Shown: positions 1-6,630, counted from the stretch's first letter. The stretch: 11,616 nt of DNA from DASPJL01 sp035628645 (GCA_035628645.1 DASPJL010000057.1:1-11616), one strand, 5' to 3'. Notes: a model not told the origin generated them from the sequence alone. Numbers and translations are program-made.

Positions 1-232
1 ATCTGTTATTAAATAAAAGATCAAATAATTACTAATGACCTTGGCTCTTATGTTTTTGTAATCTGTTTTTCTGCCTAGTTCTGGGTTTTTAGCTGTTTTA
101 ATTAAAGCCCTGTCGAATAATTTCAAGCTTTTGGCTGTATGTTTTTGATTTATTTCGATTAATCCAATAACTAAAAATTTCAATCTTATCCTGAATGGCT
201 TTTAAAGACCATCTTATTTCTTTTTCATCCAT
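1..232 (-). pseudogene. ParE/RelE-family toxin, frameshifted and cut by the window edge
   Basis: The minus-strand frame starts with ATG at 232-230, inside the last codons of the antitoxin gene. It reads MDEKEIRWSLKAIQDKIEIF, then YWINRNKSKTYSQKL, then hits a TAA at 100-98 after 44 codons. One base further along, the frame 123 to 1 is open to the window edge and encodes LFDRALIKTAKNPELGRKTD followed by NIRAKVISNYLIFYLITD. Joined, the two parts match the usual ParE/RelE toxin layout: an N-terminal W..A..D...I..YW..RN helix pair, then the NP.LGR.TD...R......YLIFY core strands. The break lies near 122-127. Repair needs loss of one base or gain of two. Family members are ribosome-dependent mRNases (RelE) or gyrase poisons (ParE); which one applies here is not visible. 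The toxin is probably inactive unless this is a sequencing error. I am confident in the family and the frameshift as read, less so in the biology. Confidence 0.75.
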
Positions 233-447
233 TCATCTATGATTTTACGGGCTTCATCATTTGAAACGGATCTTCCTTCTTCGATATCTTTTAATCCTTC
301 ATCTAAGGCTGATTTTTGCTCATTATTTAATTGTAAATCATCCTCAAATGTATTCAACTCAAGGTCAATCAACTCAAGAATGTTCTCTAAAATAGATTCA
401 TTTTCAATGTCTTGTATTCTCTCTATTATTTTTTCTTTTGTTCTCAT
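214..447 (-). CDS. Type II toxin-antitoxin system antitoxin (ParE/RelE partner)
   Basis: A 77-residue acidic protein if started at ATG 447-445 (MRTKEKIIERIQDIENES). A longer frame from 483 would add 12 residues (MLEKSGNSLYLK), but the family usually opens close to the K-E-x-I-I-x-x-I helix, so the shorter start is preferred. The N-terminal half is one long amphipathic helix. The C-terminal half carries the pattern LNNEQKSALDEGLKDIEEGR followed by S-N-D-E-A-R and a terminal E-W-M-K-K-K. This is typical of small Bacteroidota antitoxins encoded directly upstream of ParE/RelE-like toxins. The toxin ATG at 232 overlaps its final codons, as expected for translational coupling. By family analogy it would bind and neutralise the toxin and repress its own promoter; no DNA-binding motif is obvious to me. 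The protein looks intact although its toxin is frameshifted. Confidence 0.75.
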   Translation of the reverse strand: MRTKEKIIERIQDIENESILENILELIDLELNTFEDDLQLNNEQKSALDEGLKDIEEGRSVSNDEARKIIDEWMKKK

Positions 448-514
448 TTTTAAATATAATGAATTTCCTGATTTCTCAAGCATGCCTTCAGATCCCTTAT
501 TTAATACTTCCTAT

Positions 515-868
515 CTAATCAGCTTCCGATTTTCTTGCGGCAAAGAATACTTGTGCCCTCGCTACATTCGGATTACATGGGTTCCCATTGATCATAAGTA
601 AGTAACAGCCTAATGGAGAAACCTTCCAGTCGATGGAAAGTTTGTTGCCGTCGTATCGGTATATTCTTCTAAAGTTGCTTTGAACAGGCAGGTTAATGGA
701 TTGACAAACCTGGAAGACCCTGTCCATAGAGTGTGTCATTTCCTCTTCTTCTTCACATCCTAATTTTTCCATGATTTCGCTGGCATAATAGGTTAGCCTT
801 AGGTCATTGAACTGATTAAAACTTTCATTTAGCAACAAATCCTCGATATAATCCACCTTCTTAAGCAT
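515..868 (-). CDS. Small DinD/BRO-N-like protein
   Basis: A 117-residue protein if started at ATG 868-866 (MLKKVDYIEDLL). The frame is open to an upstream ATG at 919 that would add 17 residues of unconvincing sequence. Compared from memory with E. coli DinD, it aligns along most of its length with the N-terminal part of that protein. YYASEIMEKLG corresponds to the 'W.AR.L...LGY' segment, MDRVFQVCQSINLPVQSNF to the 'A...C..SG....DHF' segment, and LGCYLLMINGNPCNPNVARA plus QVFFAARKSE to the 'LSRYACYL..QN.DP.KP..A..QTYFA.QTR.QE' segment. DinD is about 270 residues, so this would be a stand-alone N-terminal domain. DinD is DNA-damage induced in E. coli and related BRO/antirepressor proteins occur in phages; the role here is unknown. 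It lies 67 bases upstream of the antitoxin on the same strand and could be co-transcribed with it. The similarity is moderate, so the family call is tentative. Confidence 0.55.
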   Translation of the reverse strand: MLKKVDYIEDLLLNESFNQFNDLRLTYYASEIMEKLGCEEEEEMTHSMDRVFQVCQSINLPVQSNFRRIYRYDGNKLSIDWKVSPLGCYLLMINGNPCNPNVARAQVFFAARKSEAD

Positions 869-1303
869 ATGAAAAATTTTAAATAAACACTTTCTATTAA
901 AAATTACGACAGGCAACATTTATGGTTTACCTATTTCCGGTATTTAGCGATGACAGTACTTCTTTTAGGATTTTGCAGCATCAATAAAAAGCCAAAGCCA
1001 TGTTATCGCTTTTGAGGATATCCATCAGAAAAAGAATTCATCCTTTGCGCAAATACTTTAAATTAAAATACAATCCGGTTTTTGCTTCTCTGCGTATATG
1101 CTAATTAAAATCAGATGGTTATTTATTGTAAGAGAAAAATTTTGTATCTTCATAAACCTTTTTTTAATAAGGAAAAATTTCACGAAAACTGATAAAAGGT
1201 TGTAACTACTCACCGCTATTCGCGTCTGAAATGTTAGGGGCACATATTTTAAAATTTTATTTAATCAATAATTTCTGCTACATGTCATAAACAAAATATA
1301 CCT
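869..1303. other. Gene-free stretch between DinD-like gene and DUF4136 lipoprotein
   Basis: About 435 AT-rich bases lie between two genes that point away from each other, so this stretch should carry both promoters. I find no RNA gene, no strong hairpin and no convincing CDS. A 61-codon minus-strand frame (1058-1243) is basic and shows no family features. A 21-codon plus-strand frame (950-1015) reads MTVLLLGFCSINKKPKPCYR and looks like a lipoprotein leader, but it stops at once. Confidence 0.6.
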
Positions 1304-1870
1304 ATGAAAACTTCAGGATATGCACTTATCGTTGGCCTGCTTGTATTGACAGGCTGTTTTAATCATAATAAGTTTTTAGTGGAGTCGGATTACAGTTATC
1401 AGGGAAATTTCAAAAAATACACATCTTTCAATTTTGCTAATGATGGAGCGCTGGAGAATGATTCAATTGATTATGAAACTATAAAAGATGCTATCAAGTA
1501 TCAAATGCAGATTCATGGGTATAAATTCACCGAAAAGAAGCCAAGTATATTGGTGTTTTACAAAATATTCAACAGCAATTTGCAATATAACGGATACTAT
1601 CAGCCCGAATTAAATGAATGGATAAAAAGAGGGAATGAAGATGAGGCCTATGATCCTGTAAAATACAGTTTAATCAATGGCACGTTATTGATCCAGTTTG
1701 TCGATTCCAAAAAGAATCAATCCATATGGCAGGGATATGCTTCGGGGGTTTTTGATGTGAATAATGATAATAACGAAAGGTATATGAAAAGCGCTGTCAG
1801 ATCAATTTTTGATAAATACAGGATGTTCGTAGAAGGTTATATTATGAATGCTAAGAATGATGAGTTTTAG
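1304..1870 (+). CDS. DUF4136-type lipoprotein
   Basis: A 188-residue predicted lipoprotein. Residues 1-17 form a short signal peptide (MKTSGYALIVGLLVLTG) ending in a good lipobox, L15-T-G-C18, so Cys18 should be lipidated and the protein anchored in the outer or inner membrane facing the periplasm. The mature part fits DUF4136: an early Y-x-x-Y-x-S-F-x-F strand (Y39 to F44), a segment describing 'I..A....M...GY.' (residues 63-76, KDAIKYQMQIHGYK), a strand with L-V-F-Y-K, a central G-T-L-L-I-Q-F-V-D strand (about 126-134), then W-Q-G-Y-A-S-G and a closing helix V-R-S-I-F-D-K-Y. DUF4136 proteins are common Bacteroidota/Proteobacteria lipoproteins of unknown function. It stands alone on its strand and converges on the gene ending at 1953, with 82 bases between the stop codons. 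Confidence 0.8.
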   Translation: MKTSGYALIVGLLVLTGCFNHNKFLVESDYSYQGNFKKYTSFNFANDGALENDSIDYETIKDAIKYQMQIHGYKFTEKKPSILVFYKIFNSNLQYNGYYQPELNEWIKRGNEDEAYDPVKYSLINGTLLIQFVDSKKNQSIWQGYASGVFDVNNDNNERYMKSAVRSIFDKYRMFVEGYIMNAKNDEF

Positions 1871-1952
1871 CCTTTGACAACCAGCCTTCAGCAACCGAGG
1901 ATTTTTGGTGATTAACAAGGGGAATGGGTGGGTTAACTACCCAAAGTTATTT

Positions 1953-3002
1953 CTAATAGAAATTGCCCGGGTTCAACGACAGGTCAAAATACAAGGAAGG
2001 GGCTTTTATCCTTTGACCTTCCTTATATATATAGGGCATACCTTCCGAATCAAGCATGGGCAAATGAGGGTTTCTGGCTTTATTCCATTTTCTAGGCCAA
2101 AAATACATGTCATGGACCAGCTTATTTTGAATAAAGTTTCTGACCTTTTCAGAATCACCTCCTAAAGAAAACTGAATATCCTGACCGTATCCTAAAGCAT
2201 ATTTGTATTGAAGCGCCAATATTCCATGGGAATACTTTCCATAGGGAGCGTCTGAAATATCGAGGTAGCCAAACCTGGAAGGAAATCCGGAATCATTGAT
2301 TCTTTTGGTTGAAGGAGACTGAGGATTACCGGTCCAGGTAATCGCATTTATTGCAAAAAGCATATTTTCGTAGACATAGGATAGTTTTATTCCTCCTGTT
2401 CTAAATCTGTCGCTTCTTCTGGTGGCAAGGATATCATTTTCAGTAATCAGCTCAAATCGGCCAACACCTACCAGAATTGTTCCAGTCCTTTGTGAGGTTT
2501 TCATCGGGTCGAAGTAAAAATTATAGGCGTATCCCAAAGAAAATTTTCGTCCCGTCTGGTTGCCCAAAACATCATAAAAAGGATCTAATTCCGATTGTCT
2601 CTTGCCAAACGAGCCGACCATTCCCAAGCTGGGCTGCCATTCAAATCCCTTTATGGATGGTCCGAATGTTTTAAAATTATAATAAACCCGAAACGAGGAG
2701 TTAAGCTGGATAAAATCATAATAATAAAATCCGCCGAAGTATACGCCAATCCTGTTTATGGTAGTGCCAAAGTTAAAAGCCAATCCACCGTTAATTCCCC
2801 CATTCCGAATTTTAATTGTTTGGGCTTGGCAAAAAAACGGGAAAAGACTTAAAAGTAGGATCAATGGATATTTTTTGAGTGGGAAGAAGGAAATGGGAAG
2901 CGGGAAGTTAAAAGAGGGAAGTTTGAATATGGAAGAGGAAAGATCTTCGTGACTTTTCGGCAAGGAATAAAAGAACAACTTCTTTTTATTTAGTATTTCC
3001 AA
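1953..3002 (-). CDS. Secreted beta-rich protein resembling 'polymorphic toxin type 23' family; start codon uncertain
   Basis: The frame is 349 codons from a TTG at 3002 after an in-frame TAG; the first in-frame ATG is only at residue 128, well inside the protein. Residues 43-60 (KKYPLILLLSLFPFFCQA) form a clear Sec signal peptide with likely cleavage after A60. The mature part is rich in Gly/aromatic beta strands (NGGLAFNFGTTINRIGVYFG) and has a strongly conserved-looking C-terminus: GGDSEKVRNFIQNKLVHDMY, then WPRKWNKARNPHLPMLD, then YIYKEGQ and LSLNPGNFY. I recall this tail from Bacteroidota proteins annotated as polymorphic toxin type 23, whose function I cannot confirm. Residues about 21-42 are encoded by a GGAAGT-type repeat (2881-2942), so the true start may lie inside or just after it. 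One option is the ATT at 2894-2892, which would give a 24-residue signal peptide. The gene is real from about residue 37 on; the start is unresolved. Confidence 0.6.
   Translation of the reverse strand: MEILNKKKLFFYSLPKSHEDLSSSIFKLPSFNFPLPISFFPLKKYPLILLLSLFPFFCQAQTIKIRNGGINGGLAFNFGTTINRIGVYFGGFYYYDFIQLNSSFRVYYNFKTFGPSIKGFEWQPSLGMVGSFGKRQSELDPFYDVLGNQTGRKFSLGYAYNFYFDPMKTSQRTGTILVGVGRFELITENDILATRRSDRFRTGGIKLSYVYENMLFAINAITWTGNPQSPSTKRINDSGFPSRFGYLDISDAPYGKYSHGILALQYKYALGYGQDIQFSLGGDSEKVRNFIQNKLVHDMYFWPRKWNKARNPHLPMLDSEGMPYIYKEGQRIKAPSLYFDLSLNPGNFY
2881..2942. repeat. GGAAGT-type purine-rich degenerate repeat, left copy
   Basis: The plus strand is almost pure A/G with the repeated core GGGAAG at 2881, 2895, 2902 and 2916, plus looser GGAAG copies. 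The segment 2894-2912 (tgggaagcgggaagttaaa) matches the reverse complement of 3181-3199 at 16 of 19 positions, so this block and the one at 3137-3220 are inverted copies. It overlaps the first 20 to 40 codons of the minus-strand gene. Similar repeats are common between genes in Bacteroidota, from general knowledge. Confidence 0.8.
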
Positions 3003-3136
3003 GTAGTACTAAGCGTTTAGACATGAAATTTTTGAACTTTTTAGTCTGCAAATATTAAATTGAAAGTCTAAGTTTGTCTAGCCTAAGATTTATTTTATTG
3101 TCAACTCATTTTAAGTAAGATGCTTAAGACGCATTT

Positions 3137-3220
3137 CTACTTCCAGCTTCGGTCTTCCAGCTTCCCACTTAATAAGGACATTTAACTTCCCACTTCCACC
3201 TTTCCGTTTCCCACTTTCTC
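3137..3220. repeat. GGAAGT-type repeat, right copy, inverted relative to 2881-2942
   Basis: The plus strand is pyrimidine-rich with repeated CTTCCA/CTTCCCAC units: cttccagcttc from 3140, cttccagcttcccactt from 3154, aacttcccacttccac from 3184, then tttcccactttctc. It covers the stop and last 11 or so codons of the DUF72 gene and most of the spacer that follows. Together with 2881-2942 it flanks a spacer of about 195 bases with no gene. Confidence 0.8.
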
Positions 3221-3940
3221 AATCAGCGTCAACGCATTAAAAGCAGCATATCCCAACTGGTCATTATCAAAATAAATATAAACATCCTTATTGTCTTCCT
3301 GCCAGGTTTTGCATTTTTCTGCCCAATGTTCCAATGTTTGATTACTGTAATTTCCAGAATATTTCTTTTCCGGCCCATGAAGCCGGACATACACAAAGTC
3401 GGAAGTTACTATCTGAGGGGACTGATGATGTTCCAGTTCATAAATACAAAAAGCCATATTGTGCTTTTTCAATAATTCATAAACCGTTTCATTATACCAG
3501 GTATCATTTCTGAATTCAAAGGTAAATCGATAACCTTTTTTTGGAAGGGTCTCTAAGAAGTCCCGGAACCGTTCTTCATTAAACTGCCATTTAGGAGGAA
3601 GCTGAAAGAGGATCGGACCCAGTTTCTCCTCAAGTCCATCCACATTTTGAATAAAATTTGCAAAGGTATTCTGAGGATCTTTTAGCTTTTTCATATGGGT
3701 AATAAACCTGCTGGCTTTCACTGAAAAGACAAAATCGTCAGGAGTTGATACTCTCCAATTTGAGAAGGTTTCAAAAGAAGGAAGGTGGTAAAAAGAATTG
3801 TTGATTTCTACGGTTTTAAAATACTTCTGGTAATGTTCTTTAAAATCCTTTGGCTTCATTTCATCAGGATAGAATTTGCCTATCCAGTGCATATAATGCC
3901 ATCCTGAAGTACCAATATGAATTTTGCCCTTGCCAGCCAT
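3182..3940 (-). CDS. DUF72 (YecE-like) family protein
   Basis: A 252-residue protein of the DUF72 family, usual length about 240-270, with a predicted TIM-barrel-like fold and unknown biochemical role. The start at ATG 3940 is well placed: residues 6-18 read KIHIGTSGWHYMH, the family's characteristic G-T-S-G-W opening. Further landmarks are F-Y-P near residue 24, VEINNSFYHLPS (44-55), W-R-V-S-T-P-D-D-F-V-F-S-V-K-A-S-R, the LGPILFQLPPKW strand, FEFRNDTW, VYVRLHGP, and YIYFDNDQLGYAAFNA near the end. The normal C-terminus would follow LTLIEKV; the last 11 residues here (about 242-252, K-V-G-N-G-K-V-E-V-G-S) are encoded by the GGAAGT-type repeat, so the stop appears to have been set by repeat sequence. 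It probably has its own promoter in the 211-base divergent spacer shared with the DUF2267 gene. Confidence 0.9.
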   Translation of the reverse strand: MAGKGKIHIGTSGWHYMHWIGKFYPDEMKPKDFKEHYQKYFKTVEINNSFYHLPSFETFSNWRVSTPDDFVFSVKASRFITHMKKLKDPQNTFANFIQNVDGLEEKLGPILFQLPPKWQFNEERFRDFLETLPKKGYRFTFEFRNDTWYNETVYELLKKHNMAFCIYELEHHQSPQIVTSDFVYVRLHGPEKKYSGNYSNQTLEHWAEKCKTWQEDNKDVYIYFDNDQLGYAAFNALTLIEKVGNGKVEVGS

Positions 3941-4151
3941 TCCTTATCATCTGTTATTTAATTAAAATCTATACGGGGTGAGCGTTTAATGTGTTAGAAA
4001 ATCAATTCGAAGAAAAATGTTACTTTTTCAACCCTCTGCTAAATCAGATCGTTGTTTTTATTATAAGAATGCCTGCAGGTGGACTGTTCATTCCTAATGG
4101 TCTTTAAGATTTGTCCATGAATTAAAACTTAATCCCAAAATCAGTTGAATT

Positions 4152-4598
4152 ATGCCAGTGAATTTTGAAAAATTTGCCCAGGAAGCCAATGAATTCTTGA
4201 ATGAATTAGCAAGGGAGCTTGGCCACGCCGGAGATAAAGAGCAAACCTTGATTATATTAAGGGCAGTATTGCATAGTTTGCGCGACAGAATTTCCATTGC
4301 TCAATCCTTGAATTTAACTTCATCTTTACCAACCATAATCAGGGGAATTTATTTTGAGCATTGGAAGTACAAAGAACCTGACAAGTATAAATCCTTGGAA
4401 GAATTTAAAAATGCCGTTAAAGCAGAACAAAGAAAATATGGAGAAACCCGGTTTGACTGGCCGCAATCGACAGAAGAAATTGCTGCCGCCGTTTTTAATT
4501 CCCTAAGGAAATATTTATCAGAAGGTCAGATTGAGCATATTAAGGGAGAACTTCCCTTGGAAATCCGAGAGTTATTCGAACATCAGGAACATGCATAA
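4152..4598 (+). CDS. DUF2267 domain protein
   Basis: A 148-residue soluble protein. The family is recognisable from two copies of a helical module: residues 1-67 hold F-L-N-E-L-A-R-E-L-G, then ILRAVLHSLRDRISIAQSLN, then LPTIIRGIYFEHW; residues 85-144 hold VKAEQRKYGETRF, E-E-I-A-A-A-V-F-N-S-L-R-K-Y-L, a G-Q-I-E-H-I-K-G-E-L-P segment and a closing L-F-E-H helix. DUF2267 proteins are small and alpha-helical, without a known enzymatic activity, and are often found near stress or envelope genes. The start at ATG 4152 matches the usual family N-terminus. No signal peptide or membrane segment is present, so it should be cytoplasmic. It is divergent from the DUF72 gene and convergent with the Lys/Ala-tail gene; nothing indicates a shared operon. 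Function remains unknown. Confidence 0.88.
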   Translation: MPVNFEKFAQEANEFLNELARELGHAGDKEQTLIILRAVLHSLRDRISIAQSLNLTSSLPTIIRGIYFEHWKYKEPDKYKSLEEFKNAVKAEQRKYGETRFDWPQSTEEIAAAVFNSLRKYLSEGQIEHIKGELPLEIRELFEHQEHA

Positions 4599-4621
4599 GA
4601 TCTTGTGGAAATATAAATAAA

Positions 4622-4691
4622 GAACAAGGAATAAAGAATTTAGAAGTGTAGCAGGATTGAAGCTTCCTTCAACATTCAATATTCCTTGCTC
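4622..4691. repeat. GAACAAGGAAT inverted repeat with inner hairpin, between convergent genes
   Basis: gaacaaggaat (4622-4632) is matched in inverse orientation by attccttgctc (4681-4691) at 10 of 11 positions. Inside the loop, ttgaag (4657-4662) and cttcaa (4667-4672) form a perfect 6-bp stem around the tetraloop CTTC. Both neighbouring genes end here, so it may act as a two-way transcription end. There is no clean T-tract, so the terminator reading is an inference. The unit resembles another common Bacteroidota intergenic repeat. Confidence 0.55.
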
Positions 4692-4725
4692 AGTATTCGA
4701 AATTCATTTTCTACAAGTCAATTTT

Positions 4726-5136
4726 CTATGCTTTGGCTTTTGTTCCTCCGCTTTTGGCTTTAGGTTTAGCTTCCGCTCTGGCTTTTGATTCAGTTTTAGA
4801 TTTAGCTTCTTTTTTCGCTGCCGGCCGACTGCTTTTTGCGGTTTTGTTATTTTCGGCGGTTTCCCGGTTTATTATCTTACTAAACCTGCTTATTTTGCCA
4901 CCCGCCGTCTTATCCTGATACAACAGCGCCAATTGTTTTTCTTCGAATTTTTCAAAAAACTCGTCCCAGGTTATATCTTCCAAAGAATCTTCTTTTCCTC
5001 CCGGAAAATTAATTCTTAGCAGTCCGGCATCATCCTTGCCTCCTGTACCTTTGATTTGAGCAGGTTTTCCATCCCTTTCTTCTGCCCACTTTTTTATCAC
5101 CTTAGGGTCTGTTGTCACTTTTGATTCTGCTGCCAT
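4726..5136 (-). CDS. Conserved small protein with Lys/Ala-rich basic tail
   Basis: A 136-residue cytoplasmic protein with two parts. Residues 1-90 form a compact conserved domain that I recognise as a recurring bacterial family of unknown function: TDPKVIKKWAEERDGKPAQI (9-28), K-G-T-G-G-K-D-D-A-G-L-L-R-I-N-F-P-G, then EDSLEDITWDEFFEKFEEKQ, L-A-L-L-Y-Q-D-K-T and G-K-I-S-R-F-S-K. Residues 95-136 are a low-complexity tail of Lys, Ala, Ser and Glu (A-K-S-S-R-P-A-A-K-K-E-A-K and similar), like the C-terminal tails of bacterial histone H1-like and HU-extended proteins. The tail suggests nucleic-acid contact, but that is inference from composition. The start at ATG 5136 is supported by the domain beginning within 10 residues. 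The gene is divergent from the Nudix gene across a 93-base spacer and convergent with DUF2267. Confidence 0.8.
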   Translation of the reverse strand: MAAESKVTTDPKVIKKWAEERDGKPAQIKGTGGKDDAGLLRINFPGGKEDSLEDITWDEFFEKFEEKQLALLYQDKTAGGKISRFSKIINRETAENNKTAKSSRPAAKKEAKSKTESKARAEAKPKAKSGGTKAKA

Positions 5137-5229
5137 AGTTTTAGTTTTTACTGGTTAAACAATTAATATTGTCGAGTATTTGAAACAACGGGGACATTTA
5201 ATGCAGAGTTGAGTAAAAATTAAGATTTT

Positions 5230-5775
5230 ATGGCTTTAAAGAAGTGGAAAATAAAAAAGACGGAAATTGTATTTAACCATAAATGGTATAAACTAAGAAG
5301 GGATGAAGTAGAGCTTCCAAATGGAAGACTGGTTGATGATTACTTTGTAAGTGTTCGTCCTGACGTGGTGGTGATTTTTGCACTGACAGCAGATGATCAG
5401 GTGGTAATGGTAAGGCAGTATAAGCATGGAACGGGCGAGGTGGTGGAAGAACTTCCGGGAGGCGTAATTGACGAGGGAGAAACGGCTGAAGAAGCCGCAA
5501 AGCGTGAATTGATTGAAGAAACCGGATATTCGTCAGAAGATTTTAGATTGATCAATATATTAATTGACAATCCGACAAAAGACACCAATAAAATAAACTT
5601 ATTTCTGGCAACAAACGCAAAAAAAACAGCCGGTCAGAACCTGGATGAAAATGAAGAAATAGAAGTTTTTACGTTGGCGGTGGATGAATTAAAGAATAAA
5701 ATAGCTAAAGGGGAAATTAAGGTTTCAGGAACTGTGGCTGGTGTTTTTCTGGCACTTAACCATTTGAATGGCTAA
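5230..5775 (+). CDS. Nudix hydrolase, ADP-ribose pyrophosphatase type
   Basis: A 181-residue cytoplasmic enzyme carrying a complete Nudix box, G-x5-E-x7-R-E-U-x-E-E-x-G-U: G78, E84, R92-E93, E96-E97 and G99 (GVIDEGETAEEAAKRELIEE then T-G-Y). The Glu residues of R-E-L-I-E-E bind the catalytic Mg2+. The N-terminal strand region (K-W-x-Y-K-L-R-R-D-E-V-x-L-P-N-G, about 18-32) and V-V-M-V-R-Q-Y-K-H (58-66) before the box are typical of the NudF/ADP-ribose pyrophosphatase subfamily, which splits ADP-ribose or similar nucleoside diphosphate sugars into AMP and sugar phosphate. E-E-L-P-G-G directly ahead of the box supports this. Length is normal for the subfamily. Substrate cannot be fixed from sequence alone. 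The gene lies 111 bases ahead of the CoA-transferase gene, likely as a separate unit. Confidence 0.9.
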   Translation: MALKKWKIKKTEIVFNHKWYKLRRDEVELPNGRLVDDYFVSVRPDVVVIFALTADDQVVMVRQYKHGTGEVVEELPGGVIDEGETAEEAAKRELIEETGYSSEDFRLINILIDNPTKDTNKINLFLATNAKKTAGQNLDENEEIEVFTLAVDELKNKIAKGEIKVSGTVAGVFLALNHLNG

Positions 5776-5886
5776 GTTCCTGACGGATTAATTTCGAAAG
5801 ATTTTGATACTGCTTATTCAATCTTTTATCCTTTTTCGTAATATCAATAGATTGGGATAATTATTTACTTTTTAAATATTTTTAGC

Positions 5887-6546
5887 ATGCTTAATAAACA
5901 TGAAATAGCAAAACGGATTGCGCAGGAAGTAAAAGATGGCTGGTATGTTAACCTGGGAATTGGGATTCCGACATTGGTCGCTAATTATATTCCTGCCCAC
6001 ATCAACGTGGTTTTGCAATCTGAAAACGGGCTGTTGGGAATAGGACCCTTTCCTACAGAAGAAGAGGTGAATCCTGACCTGATAAATGCAGGGAAGCAGA
6101 CAGTTACCATGCTCCCCGGATCTTCTTTGTTTAGTTCTGCCGATAGCTTTGGAATGATCAGAGGAGGACATATTAATTTAACTATTTTAGGCGCTATGGA
6201 AGTGTCTGAAAATGGCGATATTGCCAACTGGAAAATACCAGGCAAAATGGTAAAAGGAATGGGAGGGGCAATGGACCTGGTGGCTGCCGCCGGCAACATC
6301 ATTGTAGCTATGCAGCACAAAAGTAAAGATGGTCAGTCCAAATTGTTGAAAAAATGCAGTCTTCCCTTAACGGGTATAAAGTGCGTAAAGAAAATTGTCA
6401 GTGATATGGCAGTGATGGACGTACTTCCCGGAGGAGGTTTTAGATTGCTGGAAAGGGCTCCCGGGGTGTCTGTAGAGGAAATTATACAGGCTACTCAAGG
6501 CAAATTGATCGTAGAAGGTAACATCCCGGAAATGCAGATCGTTTGA
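5887..6546 (+). CDS. scoB: 3-oxoacid CoA-transferase, subunit B
   Basis: A 219-residue protein matching the beta subunit of the ScoAB/AtoDA-type CoA-transferases, which move CoA between succinyl-CoA (or acetyl-CoA) and 3-oxoacids such as acetoacetate. Diagnostic stretches are YVNLGIGIPTLVANYIP (20-36), then V-L-Q-S-E-N-G-L-L-G (43-52), where Glu46 is the catalytic residue forming the CoA thioester. Further stretches are INAGKQTVTMLPGSS, FGMIRGGHINLTILGAMEVS, G-D-I-A-N-W-K-I-P-G, the K-G-M-G-G-A-M-D-L-V motif and a C-terminal CVKKIVSDMAVMDV. Length is normal for subunit B. The enzyme needs subunit A, which normally lies next to B; the neighbours here are a Nudix hydrolase and a protease, so the partner must be encoded elsewhere. 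The start at ATG 5887 matches the usual N-terminus. Confidence 0.9.
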   Translation: MLNKHEIAKRIAQEVKDGWYVNLGIGIPTLVANYIPAHINVVLQSENGLLGIGPFPTEEEVNPDLINAGKQTVTMLPGSSLFSSADSFGMIRGGHINLTILGAMEVSENGDIANWKIPGKMVKGMGGAMDLVAAAGNIIVAMQHKSKDGQSKLLKKCSLPLTGIKCVKKIVSDMAVMDVLPGGGFRLLERAPGVSVEEIIQATQGKLIVEGNIPEMQIV

Positions 6547-6630
6547 TGAATGACAAAGTACGAATGGCGGTCAACGAATTATGTTGTTAATTATCTCATA
6601 ATCACTTAATAATAAAATACTATTTCAAAC

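Noticed and set aside
950..1015. A 21-codon plus-strand frame beginning MTVLLLGFCSINKK, like a lipoprotein leader
   Set aside because: It stops after 21 residues and no in-phase or shifted continuation resembles a protein; too short to call a gene or a remnant.
1058..1243. A 61-codon minus-strand frame in the gene-free stretch
   Set aside because: No recognisable motif, unusual composition for a gene, and it overlaps what should be promoter sequence for the neighbours.
1905..1965. Small inverted repeat tgggt-taact-accca between the convergent DUF4136 and toxin-23-like genes
   Set aside because: Only 5 bp of stem and no T-run; too weak to call as a terminator.
5137..5229. acaat-taat-attgt dyad and a near-match to the Bacteroidota TAnnTTTG -7 element (taatattg) in the divergent spacer
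   Set aside because: The match is imperfect and no -33 element sits at proper spacing, so I do not assign a promoter or operator.
5797..5826. aaagatt / aatcttt inverted pair after the Nudix gene
   Set aside because: Seven A/T-rich base pairs around a 16-base loop; expected by chance in sequence this AT-rich.
5985..6320. Long antisense frame within the CoA-transferase gene
   Set aside because: It lies entirely opposite a strongly conserved coding region and shows no protein-family features.
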